Numbered from the stretch's first letter, positions 9,478 to 19,488 are shown. The stretch: 64,000 bases of DNA from an uncultured Verrucomicrobiota bacterium (GCA_903907995.1 CAIVQH010000041.1:1-64000); one strand, 5' to 3'. Translations and numbers: made by a program. Notes: generated by a model not told the origin, from the letters alone.

Positions 9478-12400
9478 TCAGGCGGGACGCCGCAGGTCCA
9501 GCGTGAACGGGAAGTCGGGGTTGACCGCTTCCGTGGGCGGAATGAACCGGCCCTGGCTGGCCCCTTGTGCGGTGAAGCGGGCGAGGCGACGGCTTTCGGC
9601 CTCGTAGCTGTTGACCGGGAAGCTGTCGTAACTGCGTCCGCCGGGATGTACCACATGGTAGGTGCAGCCTCCGAGGGAGCGCTGGTTCCAGGTATCGTAG
9701 AGGTCGAACACCAGCGGCGCATGCACCGGGATGGTCGGCTGGAGGCAGTTGGGCGGCTGCCATGCGCGGTAGCGCACACCGGCGACGGACTCGCTGTTGG
9801 TGCCGGTGGGATGCAGCGGCACGCGACGGCCGTTGCAGGTGAGCGCAAAGCGGTCGCCGGCAAGGCCCTGGGCCTTCACCTGGAGGCGTTCCAGCGAACT
9901 GTCCACGTAGCGGACGGTGCCGCCCCCGGCGTTTTCCTCGCCCAGGACATGCCACGGCTCGAGCGCGGTGCGCAGCTCGACGTGGACATCACGCTGGGCG
10001 AAATCGCCGATGCGCGGGAAGCGGAACTCAAAATGCGGCTTGAACCACTCCGCCTCGAACGGATAGCCGGACTCGCGCAGGTCCTGGATGACGTCCGCGA
10101 AGTCGGTCTCACAGAAGTGCGGGAGCATCCAGCGGTCGTGGATGTCGGAGCCCCAGCGGACGAGGCCGTTGTTATAAGGATGCTGCCAGAACTTCGCCAC
10201 GAGGCCACGCAGCAGCAGGTGCTGCGCAAGGCTCATGCGTGCATGGGGCGGCATCTCAAACGCCCGCATCTCGACCAGGCCAAGGCGGCCGCCGGGACCG
10301 TCGGGCGAGTAGAGCTTGTCGATGCTGAACTCGGCGCGGTGGGTGTTGCCGCTGGAGTCGATGAGCAAGTTGCGGAACAGGCGGTCCACCAGCCACGGCG
10401 GCGTCCACTGGCCGGGCCCGGGGAGCTGCTTGAAGGCGATATCCAGCTCGTAAAGCGAGTCGTTGCGCGCCTCGTCCACGCGCGGTGCCTGGGAAGTTGG
10501 CCCGAGGAAGAGGCCGCTGAAGATCCAGCTCAGGGACGGATGATTCTGCCAATAGGCCAGCAGCGAACGCAGCAGGTCGGGCCGGCGCAGGATCGGCGAA
10601 TCCGCCGGGGTCTCGCCGCCGATGAGGATGTGATTGCCGCCGCCCGTGCCGGTGTGACGGCCATCGACCATGAACTTCTCCGTGCCGAGCCGGGTCTGAC
10701 GGGCTTCCTCGTAGAGCACGGTGGTGCGCTCGACGATCTCACCCCAGGTCTTGCTCGGGTGCATGTTGACCTCGATGACGCCAGGATCAGGCGTGACCGC
10801 GAGCTTGTTCAGGCGCGGATCACGCGGCGGGGCTTCGCCCTCAAGGATGAGGGGCAGGCCGAGCTCCGTGGCGGTCGTCTCGATGCCGGCGACGAGGTCG
10901 AGGTAATCTTCGGTGGTCTCGACCGGCGGCAGGAAGACGTGCAGGCGGCCATGGCGCGGCTCGACGCAGAGGGCGGTGCGGATGATCCACGGCGCGCTCT
11001 CCTGCGCGGCCGGGCGGCGTGTCGGATCGAGGTCGCGGTCCAGTTCCTTCCGCCACTTTCCTTCCTCGGCGGACAGCTCCTGCGGACGCTGGCCTGGGCC
11101 GAAACCGGGCGCAGTCGGGGCGCCGGCACCGGCGACGAAGCGCTGGCCCGACAATTCGGGCCGGGCCTTGTAGGGGAACTCCACCGGCAGCGGCGGCAGC
11201 TTCTTCATCAGGTCGGGCTGGTGCAGCCACGGGTAATCCTTTTCCGCGACCCACGGGATGGAATCGATCGGCAGGCGCAGGCCCATCGGCGAGTCGCCAG
11301 GAATGAGCCAAAGCGTGTCGTCATCGCGCAGGAACCAAGAGCCGGAGATCCAGCCGCGCTCGCCGCCGAACACGCCGCGCTTCAGCGGCAACGAATAGCC
11401 GACCACTTCGCCGAGTCCTTGCTGGAAGAGGCGGGCAAGGCGTTCACGCTCCTGCTTGTCCTTCAGGTTCGCCTTGTCGGGCGTGACATTCGAAGGCAGC
11501 CGACGTTCCTTCCAGGTGTAGTAAAAGATGTCCTCGTAACCGGGCAGCAGGTTTTTGGGGTCCACCTCCAGCACCTGTGCCAGACGGGTGGCGAGGGCCT
11601 TCGCCTCCTTCGCGCCGTGGCCGTAGTCCTTCGACTCGTCCGCGATGAGTGAGTCGTCCTTCCAGATCGGCACGCCATCCTTCCGCCAGTAGGCGGCCAG
11701 CGCATAACGCGGCAGCGGCTCGCCCGGATACCATTTGCCCTGCCCGTAGTGCAGCATCGCGCCGGGGGCGAACTTGTTCCGCAGGCGCTTGATGAGCGTG
11801 CCGGAGAGGATGCGCTTCTTCAGGGAGACGGCGGTGAAGTTCCATTCGGGACCGTCCGGGTCGTCGATGGAGATGAAGGTCGGTTCGCCGCCCATCGTGA
11901 GCCGCACATCGTGCTTCTCCAGATCCTCGTCGATGGCGTGGCCGAGCAGCTCGATGTCTTCCCACTGCTCGTCGGTGTAGGGCTTGGTGACGCGCGGTGA
12001 CTCGTAAATGCGTGTGACCGTCATCTCATGGACGAGCGTGGATTCGCATTCGTCCACGGCACCGGTCACCGGGGCCGCACTGGCGGGCTCGGGCGTGCAA
12101 GAGAGCGGGATGTGCCCCTCGCCGGCGAGCAGACCGCTGGTCGGGTCAAAGCCGATCCAGCCCGCGCCGGGCAGGAAGACTTCGCACCACGCGTGCAGAT
12201 CGGTGAAATCCACCTCGGTACCGCTCGGACCATCCAGCGACTTCACATCGGATTTGAGCTGGATGAGGTAGCCGCTGACAAAGCGTGCCGCAAAGCCCAT
12301 CGAACGCAGCGTCTGTACCAGCAGCCAGCCCGTGTCGCGGCAGGAGCCGAGCGCCAGCGTGAGCGTCTCCTCGGGCGTCTGCACGCCAGGTTCCAAGCGG

Positions 12401-12891
12401 ATGGTGTACTTGATGTCATGCTGCAGCCGCTGGTTAACCTCCACGAGGAAATCGATCGTCCGCTTCCCCGCCGTGAGATACTTGTCCATCAGCTCACCCA
12501 CGAGGGCGAGCAGCTTGGGCGTGGGCTCGGGCAGCTCCATGAACGGCGCGAGCTCCTTCTTCAGCGCGGGCTCATAGGCGAACGGATAGATCTGCGCCGA
12601 ATCCTCGAGGAAGAAATCGAACGGATTGTGGACCGCCATCTCCGCCACCAGTTCGACCTCGATGCACAGCTCGGATGCCTTCTCAGGGAAGACCAGCCGG
12701 CCGTTCCAGTTGGCGAAAGCATCCTGCTGCCAGTTCAGGAAATGCTGCTCGGGCCGGACCTTCAACGAATAGCTGAGGATGTTCGTGCGGCAATGCGGGG
12801 CGGGCCGCAACCGCACGACGTGCGGGGAGTGGCCGACCGGCTTGTTGTAGGTGTAGTGCGTCTTATGGTGCAGCGCGACGTGGATGGCCAT
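9478..12891 (-). CDS. Transglutaminase-like protein with C-terminal DUF2126
   Basis: The preferred start is the ATG at 12891 (MAIHVALHHKTHYTYNKPV), because this is where the conserved N-terminal bacterial-transglutaminase beta region begins; the longer frame to 12972 would overlap the preceding gene. About 1137 residues. The transglutaminase core has the catalytic Cys in GSCRDTGWLLVQTLRSMGF and the His and Asp in LHAWCEVFLPGAGWIGFDPTS. From about residue 400 onwards it is DUF2126, with the MGGEPTFISID and HTGTGGGNHI segments. These large fused proteins are cytoplasmic cysteine-peptidase/amidase-like enzymes of unknown substrate, often encoded with ATP-grasp/DUF403 partners; none is adjacent here. 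The next gene upstream is pxpA, 77 bp away. Confidence 0.9.
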   Translation of the reverse strand: MAIHVALHHKTHYTYNKPVGHSPHVVRLRPAPHCRTNILSYSLKVRPEQHFLNWQQDAFANWNGRLVFPEKASELCIEVELVAEMAVHNPFDFFLEDSAQIYPFAYEPALKKELAPFMELPEPTPKLLALVGELMDKYLTAGKRTIDFLVEVNQRLQHDIKYTIRLEPGVQTPEETLTLALGSCRDTGWLLVQTLRSMGFAARFVSGYLIQLKSDVKSLDGPSGTEVDFTDLHAWCEVFLPGAGWIGFDPTSGLLAGEGHIPLSCTPEPASAAPVTGAVDECESTLVHEMTVTRIYESPRVTKPYTDEQWEDIELLGHAIDEDLEKHDVRLTMGGEPTFISIDDPDGPEWNFTAVSLKKRILSGTLIKRLRNKFAPGAMLHYGQGKWYPGEPLPRYALAAYWRKDGVPIWKDDSLIADESKDYGHGAKEAKALATRLAQVLEVDPKNLLPGYEDIFYYTWKERRLPSNVTPDKANLKDKQERERLARLFQQGLGEVVGYSLPLKRGVFGGERGWISGSWFLRDDDTLWLIPGDSPMGLRLPIDSIPWVAEKDYPWLHQPDLMKKLPPLPVEFPYKARPELSGQRFVAGAGAPTAPGFGPGQRPQELSAEEGKWRKELDRDLDPTRRPAAQESAPWIIRTALCVEPRHGRLHVFLPPVETTEDYLDLVAGIETTATELGLPLILEGEAPPRDPRLNKLAVTPDPGVIEVNMHPSKTWGEIVERTTVLYEEARQTRLGTEKFMVDGRHTGTGGGNHILIGGETPADSPILRRPDLLRSLLAYWQNHPSLSWIFSGLFLGPTSQAPRVDEARNDSLYELDIAFKQLPGPGQWTPPWLVDRLFRNLLIDSSGNTHRAEFSIDKLYSPDGPGGRLGLVEMRAFEMPPHARMSLAQHLLLRGLVAKFWQHPYNNGLVRWGSDIHDRWMLPHFCETDFADVIQDLRESGYPFEAEWFKPHFEFRFPRIGDFAQRDVHVELRTALEPWHVLGEENAGGGTVRYVDSSLERLQVKAQGLAGDRFALTCNGRRVPLHPTGTNSESVAGVRYRAWQPPNCLQPTIPVHAPLVFDLYDTWNQRSLGGCTYHVVHPGGRSYDSFPVNSYEAESRRLARFTAQGASQGRFIPPTEAVNPDFPFTLDLRRPA

Positions 12892-12968
12892 GACTGGTAT
12901 GGTGCGAAACGCGTTTGGGTTCCGCGCTGCCAGAGGTTGGCGGATGGCCAGAAGGGGGCAATGACAAA

Positions 12969-13697
12969 TCAACCGGCTTTCCGGGGACCGGCCAACGCCC
13001 GCGCAGCCGCCGCGAGCAGCCGGATTGCCCCCGGCGTATCGCCGTGAACGCAGACCGTCCGGGGGCGCAAGGGAAGCCTGGAACCGTCCACCGTAAGGAT
13101 TCCCTCCCCCGCTCTTAGCTCGCGAACGCGCCGGGCGATTTCTGCCGGGCGGGTCAGCAACGCGCCCGATTCATCCCGGGGCACGAGCGAGCCATCGCTT
13201 CGATAGGCCCGATCGGCAAACGCCTCTTCCCAAACTGCCACGCCAAGCCTCCGGCCGAGCGCGGCAACCCGGCCGCCAGCGAGCGCGTAGATCGGCAATC
13301 CGCCAAACCCCCGCCCCATCGACTCGATATAGCAGCGCCCCAACGCAGCGTCGCGCTCGACGGCGTGATAGAGCGAACCGTGGAGCTTCACGTGGTGCAG
13401 CCGGACCCGTTGAACCTCGGTCAACCGGTGCAACGCGCCCACCTGTTGGAGCAGCAAGGTCTGAAACTCGTTCACCGTAAGTTTCACTTCGCCACGGCCG
13501 AAAGCGCCGGCAACCCCGGGATGCGCACCGACCCGCACGCCGAGTTCCCGGGCCAGCCGGACACACCGCTCCATCGTCGTGGCATCGCCCGCATGACCTC
13601 CGCACGCCACGTTCACGCTGGTCGCATGACGCATCAGCGCCCGCGTCCGGGCAAAAGGTTCGCCTTCGCCGAGGTCGCAGTTGAAGTCGAGCTGCAT
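12969..13697 (-). CDS. pxpA: 5-oxoprolinase subunit A (LamB/YcsF family)
   Basis: The protein begins MQLDFNCDLGEGEPFARTR, the diagnostic N-terminus of the LamB/YcsF family, which fixes the start at 13697 rather than six codons upstream. At about 242 residues it has normal length. NVACGGHAGD and RVGAHPG are further family motifs. With PxpB and PxpC it makes the ATP-dependent 5-oxoprolinase that returns pyroglutamate to glutamate in the cytoplasm. It lies 57 bp downstream of the fused pxpBC gene on the same strand, so all subunits are encoded here. Confidence 0.92.
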   Translation of the reverse strand: MQLDFNCDLGEGEPFARTRALMRHATSVNVACGGHAGDATTMERCVRLARELGVRVGAHPGVAGAFGRGEVKLTVNEFQTLLLQQVGALHRLTEVQRVRLHHVKLHGSLYHAVERDAALGRCYIESMGRGFGGLPIYALAGGRVAALGRRLGVAVWEEAFADRAYRSDGSLVPRDESGALLTRPAEIARRVRELRAGEGILTVDGSRLPLRPRTVCVHGDTPGAIRLLAAAARALAGPRKAG

Positions 13698-13754
13698 GGC
13701 GCGATTGAAATACAAAACGAGGCGAAGACAAAGCCGGTCCTCTCCCCTGCTCGC

Positions 13755-15341
13755 CTACCCCACCGGCACGAACCGCACTCGCTGCCCCGCACGACACTGG
13801 GCCAACCGAGACAGGTCCGCCAGCTCCACCAGCCCGAGCTTCGGATAGCCCCCAAGGGTTGGGCCATCCGGCATCGTCACGATGGGTTGGCCGTTCGCAG
13901 GGACCTGAATCGAACCGGGCAGCACTGGCTCGGAAATAATCTGGGCCGATTCCGGACTTAGCACTGGGCCACTGAGCCGGTAGCCCACCCGGTCGCATTG
14001 ACTCGTGACTGTCCATTCCGTCCCGAAGAAACCGTCGCGATCCGCCTCGCCAAACATTGCCCATTGGGGTCCGGGCCAGACACGCAAGGCAGCGGGCTTG
14101 GCCAACCCACCCGCTTCACCCCACGGGATCGAACGTCCGGCGATGGCGGCGGGCAGACCGAAACCCGATACGCCCGCCAAAGCGACCACGTCCCCGGGCG
14201 CCAGACCGCGACCAATTCCAGCGCGGGCATTCACACTCACGCTGCCGAGCATCGGTTCCCCGGCAAATCCGCCAGGAGTGGCCAGATAGGTCCAGACACC
14301 CGCCGGACCGGGCGCGAATTCCAGCACGTCACCGACCCGCACGCGAAAGGCATGATTGGCCGACTGACCGCGCGGAGCGGCGCTGCCGGTCACGGCCAGC
14401 CAGCCATCCTGCAGAACTTCGAGGCGCTGGCCTTGGAGACACAATTCCAGCACGGCCGCCGACGGAGCATTCTCGAGCAACCGGTTTGCCCAAAGTGCCG
14501 CAGGCGGGTCCATCGCTCCGCCCGGTGGTACTCCAAAACGTGCAAAGCCAGGTCGGCCAAGATCCTGAAGGGCGATGCCCAGACCGGAGGCAAGCACCCG
14601 GAGAAGCCCCGCTTTGGCGGGCTGCTTGGCGCTGCTTGGCTCCGCTGCGGGATCTGATGCCGTTTCTCGTGTCCCACCCTCGTTTTGGCGGACGAAGCGT
14701 ACGCGGTCGCCAGCCCGTAGAAGGAACATCTCATCCAGCGACGCGGCGCGTGGCTTGAAGAGATTTGCCTCGGTCGTGCCGAGCAGATTCCAGCCGCCGG
14801 GGCTGGGGATGCTGTAGATGCCGGCATGTTCGCCCCCAATGGCCACGCTGCCCGCCGGAACCCGGGGACGCGGGCTGGCCAGTCGCGGTGTCGTCAGCCG
14901 GGGATCGAGCCCGCCGAGATACGGAAACCCGGGAGCAAACCCAAGACAATGGACGTGGTAGACCGGTGCCAAATGGCGCACAATCACCTCTTCGTGGGAA
15001 AGGCCGGCGTGCTCCGCGACCCGGGCAAGGTCCACGCCATCGTAACGAACTGGTATCTCGCTCAGCCGCCCCTCGCCCGCCTCGATTGCCGAGGCTTCGC
15101 GCACTCCCAGGCTTTGGAGCAGGCCAGCTACGCTCTCCCGTTGGGTCTCACTGACACCGGTCCCGAAATCGAGGCGCAGCGTGGTGAAGGCAGGCACAAT
15201 CTCCCGGAGACCAGCGGGCGGCTGTCGCTGGATCGCCGCCACCAACGCACACCCACGCTGGAAGGCCGCCTCGTCGGCATGTGCGGCATAGCGGCACAGC
15301 AACGAATCGGGTCCATAGGAAATGGCGGTTAGGTCAGACAC
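13755..15341 (-). CDS. 5-oxoprolinase subunits B and C fused (KipI-KipA)
   Basis: A 528-residue fusion. Residues 1 to about 215 are KipI/PxpB-like (IPVRYDGVDLARVAEHAGLS and the GFAPGFPYLGGLDPRL motif). A short acidic/alanine linker follows, and from about residue 245 the chain is KipA/PxpC-like (GIALQDLGRPGFARFGVPPGGAMDP, AALWANRLLENAP). In most bacteria pxpB and pxpC are separate genes, often overlapping; fusions are known and parallel the eukaryotic allophanate/urea amidolyase arrangement. With pxpA directly downstream it forms a complete 5-oxoprolinase. The + strand msrP start lies 205 bp away, leaving room for divergent promoters. Confidence 0.9.
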   Translation of the reverse strand: MSDLTAISYGPDSLLCRYAAHADEAAFQRGCALVAAIQRQPPAGLREIVPAFTTLRLDFGTGVSETQRESVAGLLQSLGVREASAIEAGEGRLSEIPVRYDGVDLARVAEHAGLSHEEVIVRHLAPVYHVHCLGFAPGFPYLGGLDPRLTTPRLASPRPRVPAGSVAIGGEHAGIYSIPSPGGWNLLGTTEANLFKPRAASLDEMFLLRAGDRVRFVRQNEGGTRETASDPAAEPSSAKQPAKAGLLRVLASGLGIALQDLGRPGFARFGVPPGGAMDPPAALWANRLLENAPSAAVLELCLQGQRLEVLQDGWLAVTGSAAPRGQSANHAFRVRVGDVLEFAPGPAGVWTYLATPGGFAGEPMLGSVSVNARAGIGRGLAPGDVVALAGVSGFGLPAAIAGRSIPWGEAGGLAKPAALRVWPGPQWAMFGEADRDGFFGTEWTVTSQCDRVGYRLSGPVLSPESAQIISEPVLPGSIQVPANGQPIVTMPDGPTLGGYPKLGLVELADLSRLAQCRAGQRVRFVPVG

Positions 15342-15546
15342 CGGGATTCAGGTCGGTTGCGCACCTGAGAATCCTGCGTCGCGCCGCATGAGGCGGCGAA
15401 GGTCGGCGGAAATGATCACGCCCCGAAACTCAGCGCGCCCCGGACGCAGTGCCAAGCCCAATCCGCAGATGACGCCGGCAGGCGGCCCGACGAATCCTGG
15501 CATTTTTTCTGTGGCGTCGCGATGCCACCCGACCATCTTAATCGGC

Positions 15547-16527
15547 ATGGCAAACCTCATCATTCCTCCCCGCTGGCGCATTCCGGAACATGACGTGACG
15601 CCCGAAGCGGTGTTCCGCAACCGCCGCCAGTTCCTGCGCGACCTCGGATTTGCCGGCACCGGGTTGCTCGCCGCCGCATCATTTGGCCTTGCCCATGCAG
15701 CCGATGCTCCCGCTGCCACGGGCACCAACTCGCCGGCGGCCGGCGTCAAATATCCCGCGCCGCGCAACCCGAAGTTCAACGACCCGGCGCTGAAACTCAC
15801 GCCCGAGGAATATCCCGCCCACTACAACAACTTCTACGAGTTCAGCACCACCAAGGACCGCGTGTACCGCCTCGTGGACAAGTTCACTACCGATCCCTGG
15901 ACCGTTGAGATCACCGGTCTTTGCGAAAAGCCGATGACCGTGGACGCTCGGGAACTGCTGGCCCAGTTCCCACTGGAAGAACGCGTCTATCGTTTTCGCT
16001 GTGTCGAGGCCTGGGCCATGATCGTGCCTTGGACCGGCTTCCCGCTCGCCCGGCTGATCGAGAAGGCGCAGCCGAAGAGCAGCGCGAAGTTCGTGAAATT
16101 CGTCACCGCAAAGCGGCCGGACCAGATGCCCGGCATCGAACGGCTGCGGGGTTATCCCTGGCCCTATGCCGAAGGGCTGCGACTGGACGAGGCGATGAAC
16201 GACCTGGTGCTGGTGGCCAGCGGCATTTATGGCAAGCCGCTGCCCAAACAGCACGGCGCCCCGCTGCGCATTGTTGTGCCGTGGAAATACGGCTACAAGA
16301 GCATCAAGAGCATCGTCCGCATCGAGTTCGTGGCGACGCAGCCGGAAACCCTCTGGGAAACGCTCTCCCCCGAGGAATACCCCTTCGAGTCGAACGTAAA
16401 CCCGGCGGTCCCCCATCCCCGCTGGTCGCAGGCCACGGAACGCCTGATCGACACCGGTGACCGCGTCCCGACCCTGCCCTATAACGGCTACGGCGAATTT
16501 GTCTCCAAGCTGTATGGCAAGGGGTGA
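15547..16527 (+). CDS. msrP: Protein-methionine-sulfoxide reductase catalytic subunit MsrP
   Basis: The ATG at 15547 gives MANLIIPPRWRIPEHDVTP, the typical MsrP (YedY) N-terminus, followed by a Tat signal NRRQFLRDLGFAGTGLLAA. The open frame extends upstream to 15322, but that part is not MsrP-like. About 326 residues, normal size. The molybdopterin-ligating cysteine sits in YRFRCVEAWAMIVPW. The family is a periplasmic molybdoenzyme of the sulfite-oxidase fold that repairs oxidised methionines. Its usual membrane haem partner MsrQ is not next to it. Confidence 0.93.
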   Translation: MANLIIPPRWRIPEHDVTPEAVFRNRRQFLRDLGFAGTGLLAAASFGLAHAADAPAATGTNSPAAGVKYPAPRNPKFNDPALKLTPEEYPAHYNNFYEFSTTKDRVYRLVDKFTTDPWTVEITGLCEKPMTVDARELLAQFPLEERVYRFRCVEAWAMIVPWTGFPLARLIEKAQPKSSAKFVKFVTAKRPDQMPGIERLRGYPWPYAEGLRLDEAMNDLVLVASGIYGKPLPKQHGAPLRIVVPWKYGYKSIKSIVRIEFVATQPETLWETLSPEEYPFESNVNPAVPHPRWSQATERLIDTGDRVPTLPYNGYGEFVSKLYGKG

Positions 16528-16602
16528 CCGCGGCCGGATTTACAAACTTGGACGCGAAAACCGCTTAAGTACCGATGAGAATCGGCCGCTTGTAGTCTCG
16601 AA

Positions 16603-17262
16603 ATGAGATTCCGCCCTGTCTTCGTCGCGATTCCGGTCGTACTGCTCACCTCGCTTTCGGCCCGTGCGGCCGTCTTCGTGCAGAGTTTCCCCTTCAACCT
16701 CACCGCCAGTGGCACAACCGCCACCAGCCCGCTGGTGAATTCCGGTGATCTTACGGCCACCGTGTCCCCCTTCAATCCCGGTTTCGGCACGCTGACCTCT
16801 TTCAGTGTGATCTGGCACATGGCCTACACCCTAAACTGGACGAATGACTCTTCGGGCGAAAACACCGCATCCTCCATTTCCGGTGGCGGCAATTATTCCC
16901 TCAACGGAACAAGCTACAACGGCGATGGCGGCGGTAACGGCAACGACGGTCTGGCGAATGAATACCTGACCACGTCGTATACCATCGATGACACCGACTC
17001 GTTCACGGTGGCCAACGCTGGTGTCAATTATTCTCCAGCTCTGCTGGCAGCAGTGACCGGTGGTTCCTCCTTTCCCATTGTCTTTGACATGTCGGTGACC
17101 CCCAGCCTGGGCAATGTCTCCAGCTGGTCCGCCAGCGCGGTCGGCAGCGTCAAGGTGTCCTACACGTATACCCCCGCGCCGGAACCGCTCTCCACCGGGA
17201 TGGTGACCGCCGGCCTCTTGGCGGTGGCAGCCGGCATTCGGCGCCGGCAGCAGGCGCGCTGA
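16603..17262 (+). CDS. PEP-CTERM sorting domain protein
   Basis: A 219-residue exported protein. It has a signal peptide (MRFRPVFVAIPVVLLTSLSARA), a Ser/Thr/Asn/Gly-rich body without recognisable domains, and a C-terminal sorting signal of PEP-CTERM type: PAPEPLSTGMV, a hydrophobic segment, then the basic tail GIRRRQQAR. Such proteins are handled by an exosortase and go to the outer surface or extracellular polymer; no exosortase is in the window. It is monocistronic, with a hairpin right at its stop codon. Confidence 0.82.
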   Translation: MRFRPVFVAIPVVLLTSLSARAAVFVQSFPFNLTASGTTATSPLVNSGDLTATVSPFNPGFGTLTSFSVIWHMAYTLNWTNDSSGENTASSISGGGNYSLNGTSYNGDGGGNGNDGLANEYLTTSYTIDDTDSFTVANAGVNYSPALLAAVTGGSSFPIVFDMSVTPSLGNVSSWSASAVGSVKVSYTYTPAPEPLSTGMVTAGLLAVAAGIRRRQQAR

Positions 17263-17278
17263 ACGGAGATTTCTCCGT
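17263..17278 (+). terminator. Short perfect hairpin after the PEP-CTERM gene
   Basis: ACGGAGA at 17263-17269 pairs with TCTCCGT at 17272-17278 around a two-base TT gap; it begins at the base after the stop codon. No long T-tract follows, so termination is likely but not certain. Confidence 0.4.
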
Positions 17279-17328
17279 CGGAGCTCAAGGTTGAGTCCCG
17301 GGATGGGACCGGCCTACCCTCCCGGTTC

Positions 17329-17664
17329 ATGAGCAAGCCTGCCTGCCCGATGTGCGAAATGACCGAGGTGCTGGACCATCCTGACAAATGGGAATGCGTC
17401 ACCTGCGGTCACGAATGGCCCCGCGAGGCCGCGCCGGAGGCCGCCCCCGCCGCCCGCATCGTCAAGGACGCCCATGGCAATGTGCTCGCCGATGGCGACT
17501 GCGTGATCCTGATCAAGGACCTGAAACTGGGTGGCGGCTCGCAGGTGCTCAAAGGCGGCTCGAAGTCCAAACCGATCAAGCTCGGGGACGGCGACCACGA
17601 GATCTCCTGCAAGATGGACGGCATGGCCATCGGCCTGAAAGCGTGCTTCGTGAAGAAGGCCTGA
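17329..17664 (+). CDS. PhnA/YjdM-family zinc-ribbon protein
   Basis: A 111-residue protein of normal family length. It has an N-terminal zinc ribbon (CPMC and CVTC pairs within the first 27 residues) and the conserved C-terminal SH3-like core (DGDCVILIKDLKLGG, VLKGGSKSKPIKL). The family is named PhnA for an old link with alkylphosphonate operons, but the phosphonoacetate hydrolase with the same name is a different protein, so a phosphonate role should not be assumed. It converges on the sigma-54 activator gene. Confidence 0.88.
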   Translation: MSKPACPMCEMTEVLDHPDKWECVTCGHEWPREAAPEAAPAARIVKDAHGNVLADGDCVILIKDLKLGGGSQVLKGGSKSKPIKLGDGDHEISCKMDGMAIGLKACFVKKA

Positions 17665-17685
17665 GGAGCTTCGCCGCATCCGGTC

Positions 17686-19278
17686 TCAGCCCCCGCCTTT
17701 CCGTTTCAAGCCCAGCGCTTTGAGGCGCGAGGCCAAGGTGGTCGGTTTCATGCCCAGCAGTTCCGCCGCGCCGCCGGGACCGAAGATCTTCCCTCCGGTC
17801 TGTTGCAACGCCTCGGCGATGCTTTCCCGCTCCTGACGCTTCAGTGCGTCGCGGGTCATCAGCCCCCGAGACTCAGGTGGATTGACCAAACCCGCCGGCT
17901 CTGCCGTTGCGGCTGGCGTGAGCTCAAAGCGCAACGGACCGCCCGGGGACAGGATGACCGCGCGCTCCACCGCGTTTTGCAGTTCGCGGACATTCCCCGG
18001 CCAGTCATGGGCGATAAGCCGGGCCATCGTGCCCTGCGTCACCGCTGGCACGGGGCGGTTCATGCGCCGGGCCGCCTGCTGCACAAAATGCAGGGTGAGC
18101 TGCGGGATGTCCTCACCGCGTTCGCGGAGCGGCGGAATCTCGATCGGAAAAACGCTGAGCCGGTAGAACAAATCCTGCCGGAAGCGCCCGGCCGCCACCT
18201 CCTCCCGCAGATCACGATTGGTCGCGGCGATGATGCGCACGCTGACCTTGCGCGTGCGGGTGTCGCCCACGCGCTCGATCTCCTGCTCCTGGAGCACCCG
18301 GAGCAGCTTGGCCTGCATCGTCAGCGGCACCTCGCCGATCTCGTCGAGGAACAGCGTGCCACCATCGGCGAGTTCAAAACGCCCCGGCTTGTCGCGCAAG
18401 GCACCGGTGAAGGCGCCCTTCACATGGCCGAAGAATTCGCTCTCGAAAAGCGCCTCCGGCACGGCACTGCAGTTGACCTTGATCAGCGCGCGACCGTGCC
18501 GCGGGCTATGCTCGTGAATCGCTCGGGCGACGAGTTCCTTGCCCGTGCCGCTCTCGCCGGTGACCAGCACCGCCGCTTCCGTCGGGCCGACGAGCTGGAT
18601 TTGCTGCATCACCTTCCGCAGGCCGGGGCTGTTGCCGACGAAATCGCCCACCCCGAGGGCAGAGGTGACTTCCTGGCGAAGATATGCGTTTTCCTCCTCC
18701 AGCCGCGCCTTCAGGAACTCGATCTCCTCGAAGGCCCGAGCATTCGCAATGCTCACAGCAGCGTGGTCGGCAAAGACCCGTAGCCAGTCGAAATCAGTCT
18801 GGCCCAGTACCGTGGCGTCAAAGATGGCCAGCACCCCCAGCATCTCGTCCCGGAAGACGAGAGGCTGTCCGGCAAAGGTCCGCACCTTTTCGCGTCGCAG
18901 CCATTCCGGGTCGGCGATCCATTCCTCGTCACCGCTCAAATTGGGGAGCAGCAATGGTTCGCCGGACTTTCCCACGCGCCCGATTTTCCGCACGCCCAGC
19001 GGGAAACGGGCGAAGGCCCCATCCAGGCGCGAGTAGTTCTGCACTTTGTCGCCCGGATTGCCCGCGCTCGCCACCAGGTGCAGGCAGCGCTCCTGATCGG
19101 GGCATTCCGGCCGGAAACGACACTTTTCACAGATGTCGCCGGGCTCAATCAGCCAAAGGCGCGCCAGCACCACATTCTGGCATTGGGCGATACCACTCAC
19201 CACGGCGCTCAACACCTCCGAAAGCGAACGATTCCGGGCCATGGACACCATGACTTGGGGCAGGTTGGCACAGTTCAC
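17686..19278 (-). CDS. Sigma-54-dependent activator with Cys-rich GAF domain
   Basis: This 530-residue enhancer-binding protein has a GAF sensor (about residues 20-180), a linker coiled coil ([17 protein letters not shown]), an AAA+ domain with Walker A GESGTGKE, the sigma-54-contacting GAFTGA and Walker B LFLDEIGE, and a C-terminal Fis-type helix-turn-helix ([19 protein letters not shown]). The order resembles NorR and FhlA. The GAF carries four cysteines at C50, C53, C59 and C65, a pattern able to bind a metal or Fe-S cluster; this is inference. It is divergent from the AhpD-like/thioredoxin genes, with a sigma-54-like promoter between, so those genes are its likely targets. Confidence 0.9.
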   Translation of the reverse strand: MNCANLPQVMVSMARNRSLSEVLSAVVSGIAQCQNVVLARLWLIEPGDICEKCRFRPECPDQERCLHLVASAGNPGDKVQNYSRLDGAFARFPLGVRKIGRVGKSGEPLLLPNLSGDEEWIADPEWLRREKVRTFAGQPLVFRDEMLGVLAIFDATVLGQTDFDWLRVFADHAAVSIANARAFEEIEFLKARLEEENAYLRQEVTSALGVGDFVGNSPGLRKVMQQIQLVGPTEAAVLVTGESGTGKELVARAIHEHSPRHGRALIKVNCSAVPEALFESEFFGHVKGAFTGALRDKPGRFELADGGTLFLDEIGEVPLTMQAKLLRVLQEQEIERVGDTRTRKVSVRIIAATNRDLREEVAAGRFRQDLFYRLSVFPIEIPPLRERGEDIPQLTLHFVQQAARRMNRPVPAVTQGTMARLIAHDWPGNVRELQNAVERAVILSPGGPLRFELTPAATAEPAGLVNPPESRGLMTRDALKRQERESIAEALQQTGGKIFGPGGAAELLGMKPTTLASRLKALGLKRKGGG

Positions 19279-19408
19279 ACCGAATAACTACGAAGTCTCG
19301 GAGAGAACCGCAACGACAGTTCGTAATTAACGAATAGTCGTAGCCGCCGTCAAGACGACGGAATCGCCGAAAAGCCAATGTTCCCTGCATTTTGTCCCAT
19401 TAAACCGC

Positions 19409-19424
19409 TGGCACGGCGAATGAT
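19409..19424 (+). promoter_or_regulatory. Candidate sigma-54 (-24/-12) promoter
   Basis: TGGCACG at 19409-19415 is an exact -24 element. After four bases comes ATGAT, which keeps T and G of the -12 consensus TTGCW but has GA instead of GC, so the -12 half is imperfect. It lies about 65 bases upstream of the AhpD-like start and faces away from a sigma-54 activator gene. Partly symmetric sites further upstream (TTCGT-N5-ACGAA near 19320-19334) could be activator sites. Confidence 0.45.
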
Positions 19425-19488
19425 TGAAGGAGGGCAGAACCGCAGAACGCGGACAAAGAAACGGAAAGCCAAAAATCGAAAGAACACT

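Noticed and set aside
9565-11652. 695-codon antisense open frame in the DUF2126 gene
   Set aside because: Shadow frame; the opposite strand encodes a clear transglutaminase/DUF2126 protein.
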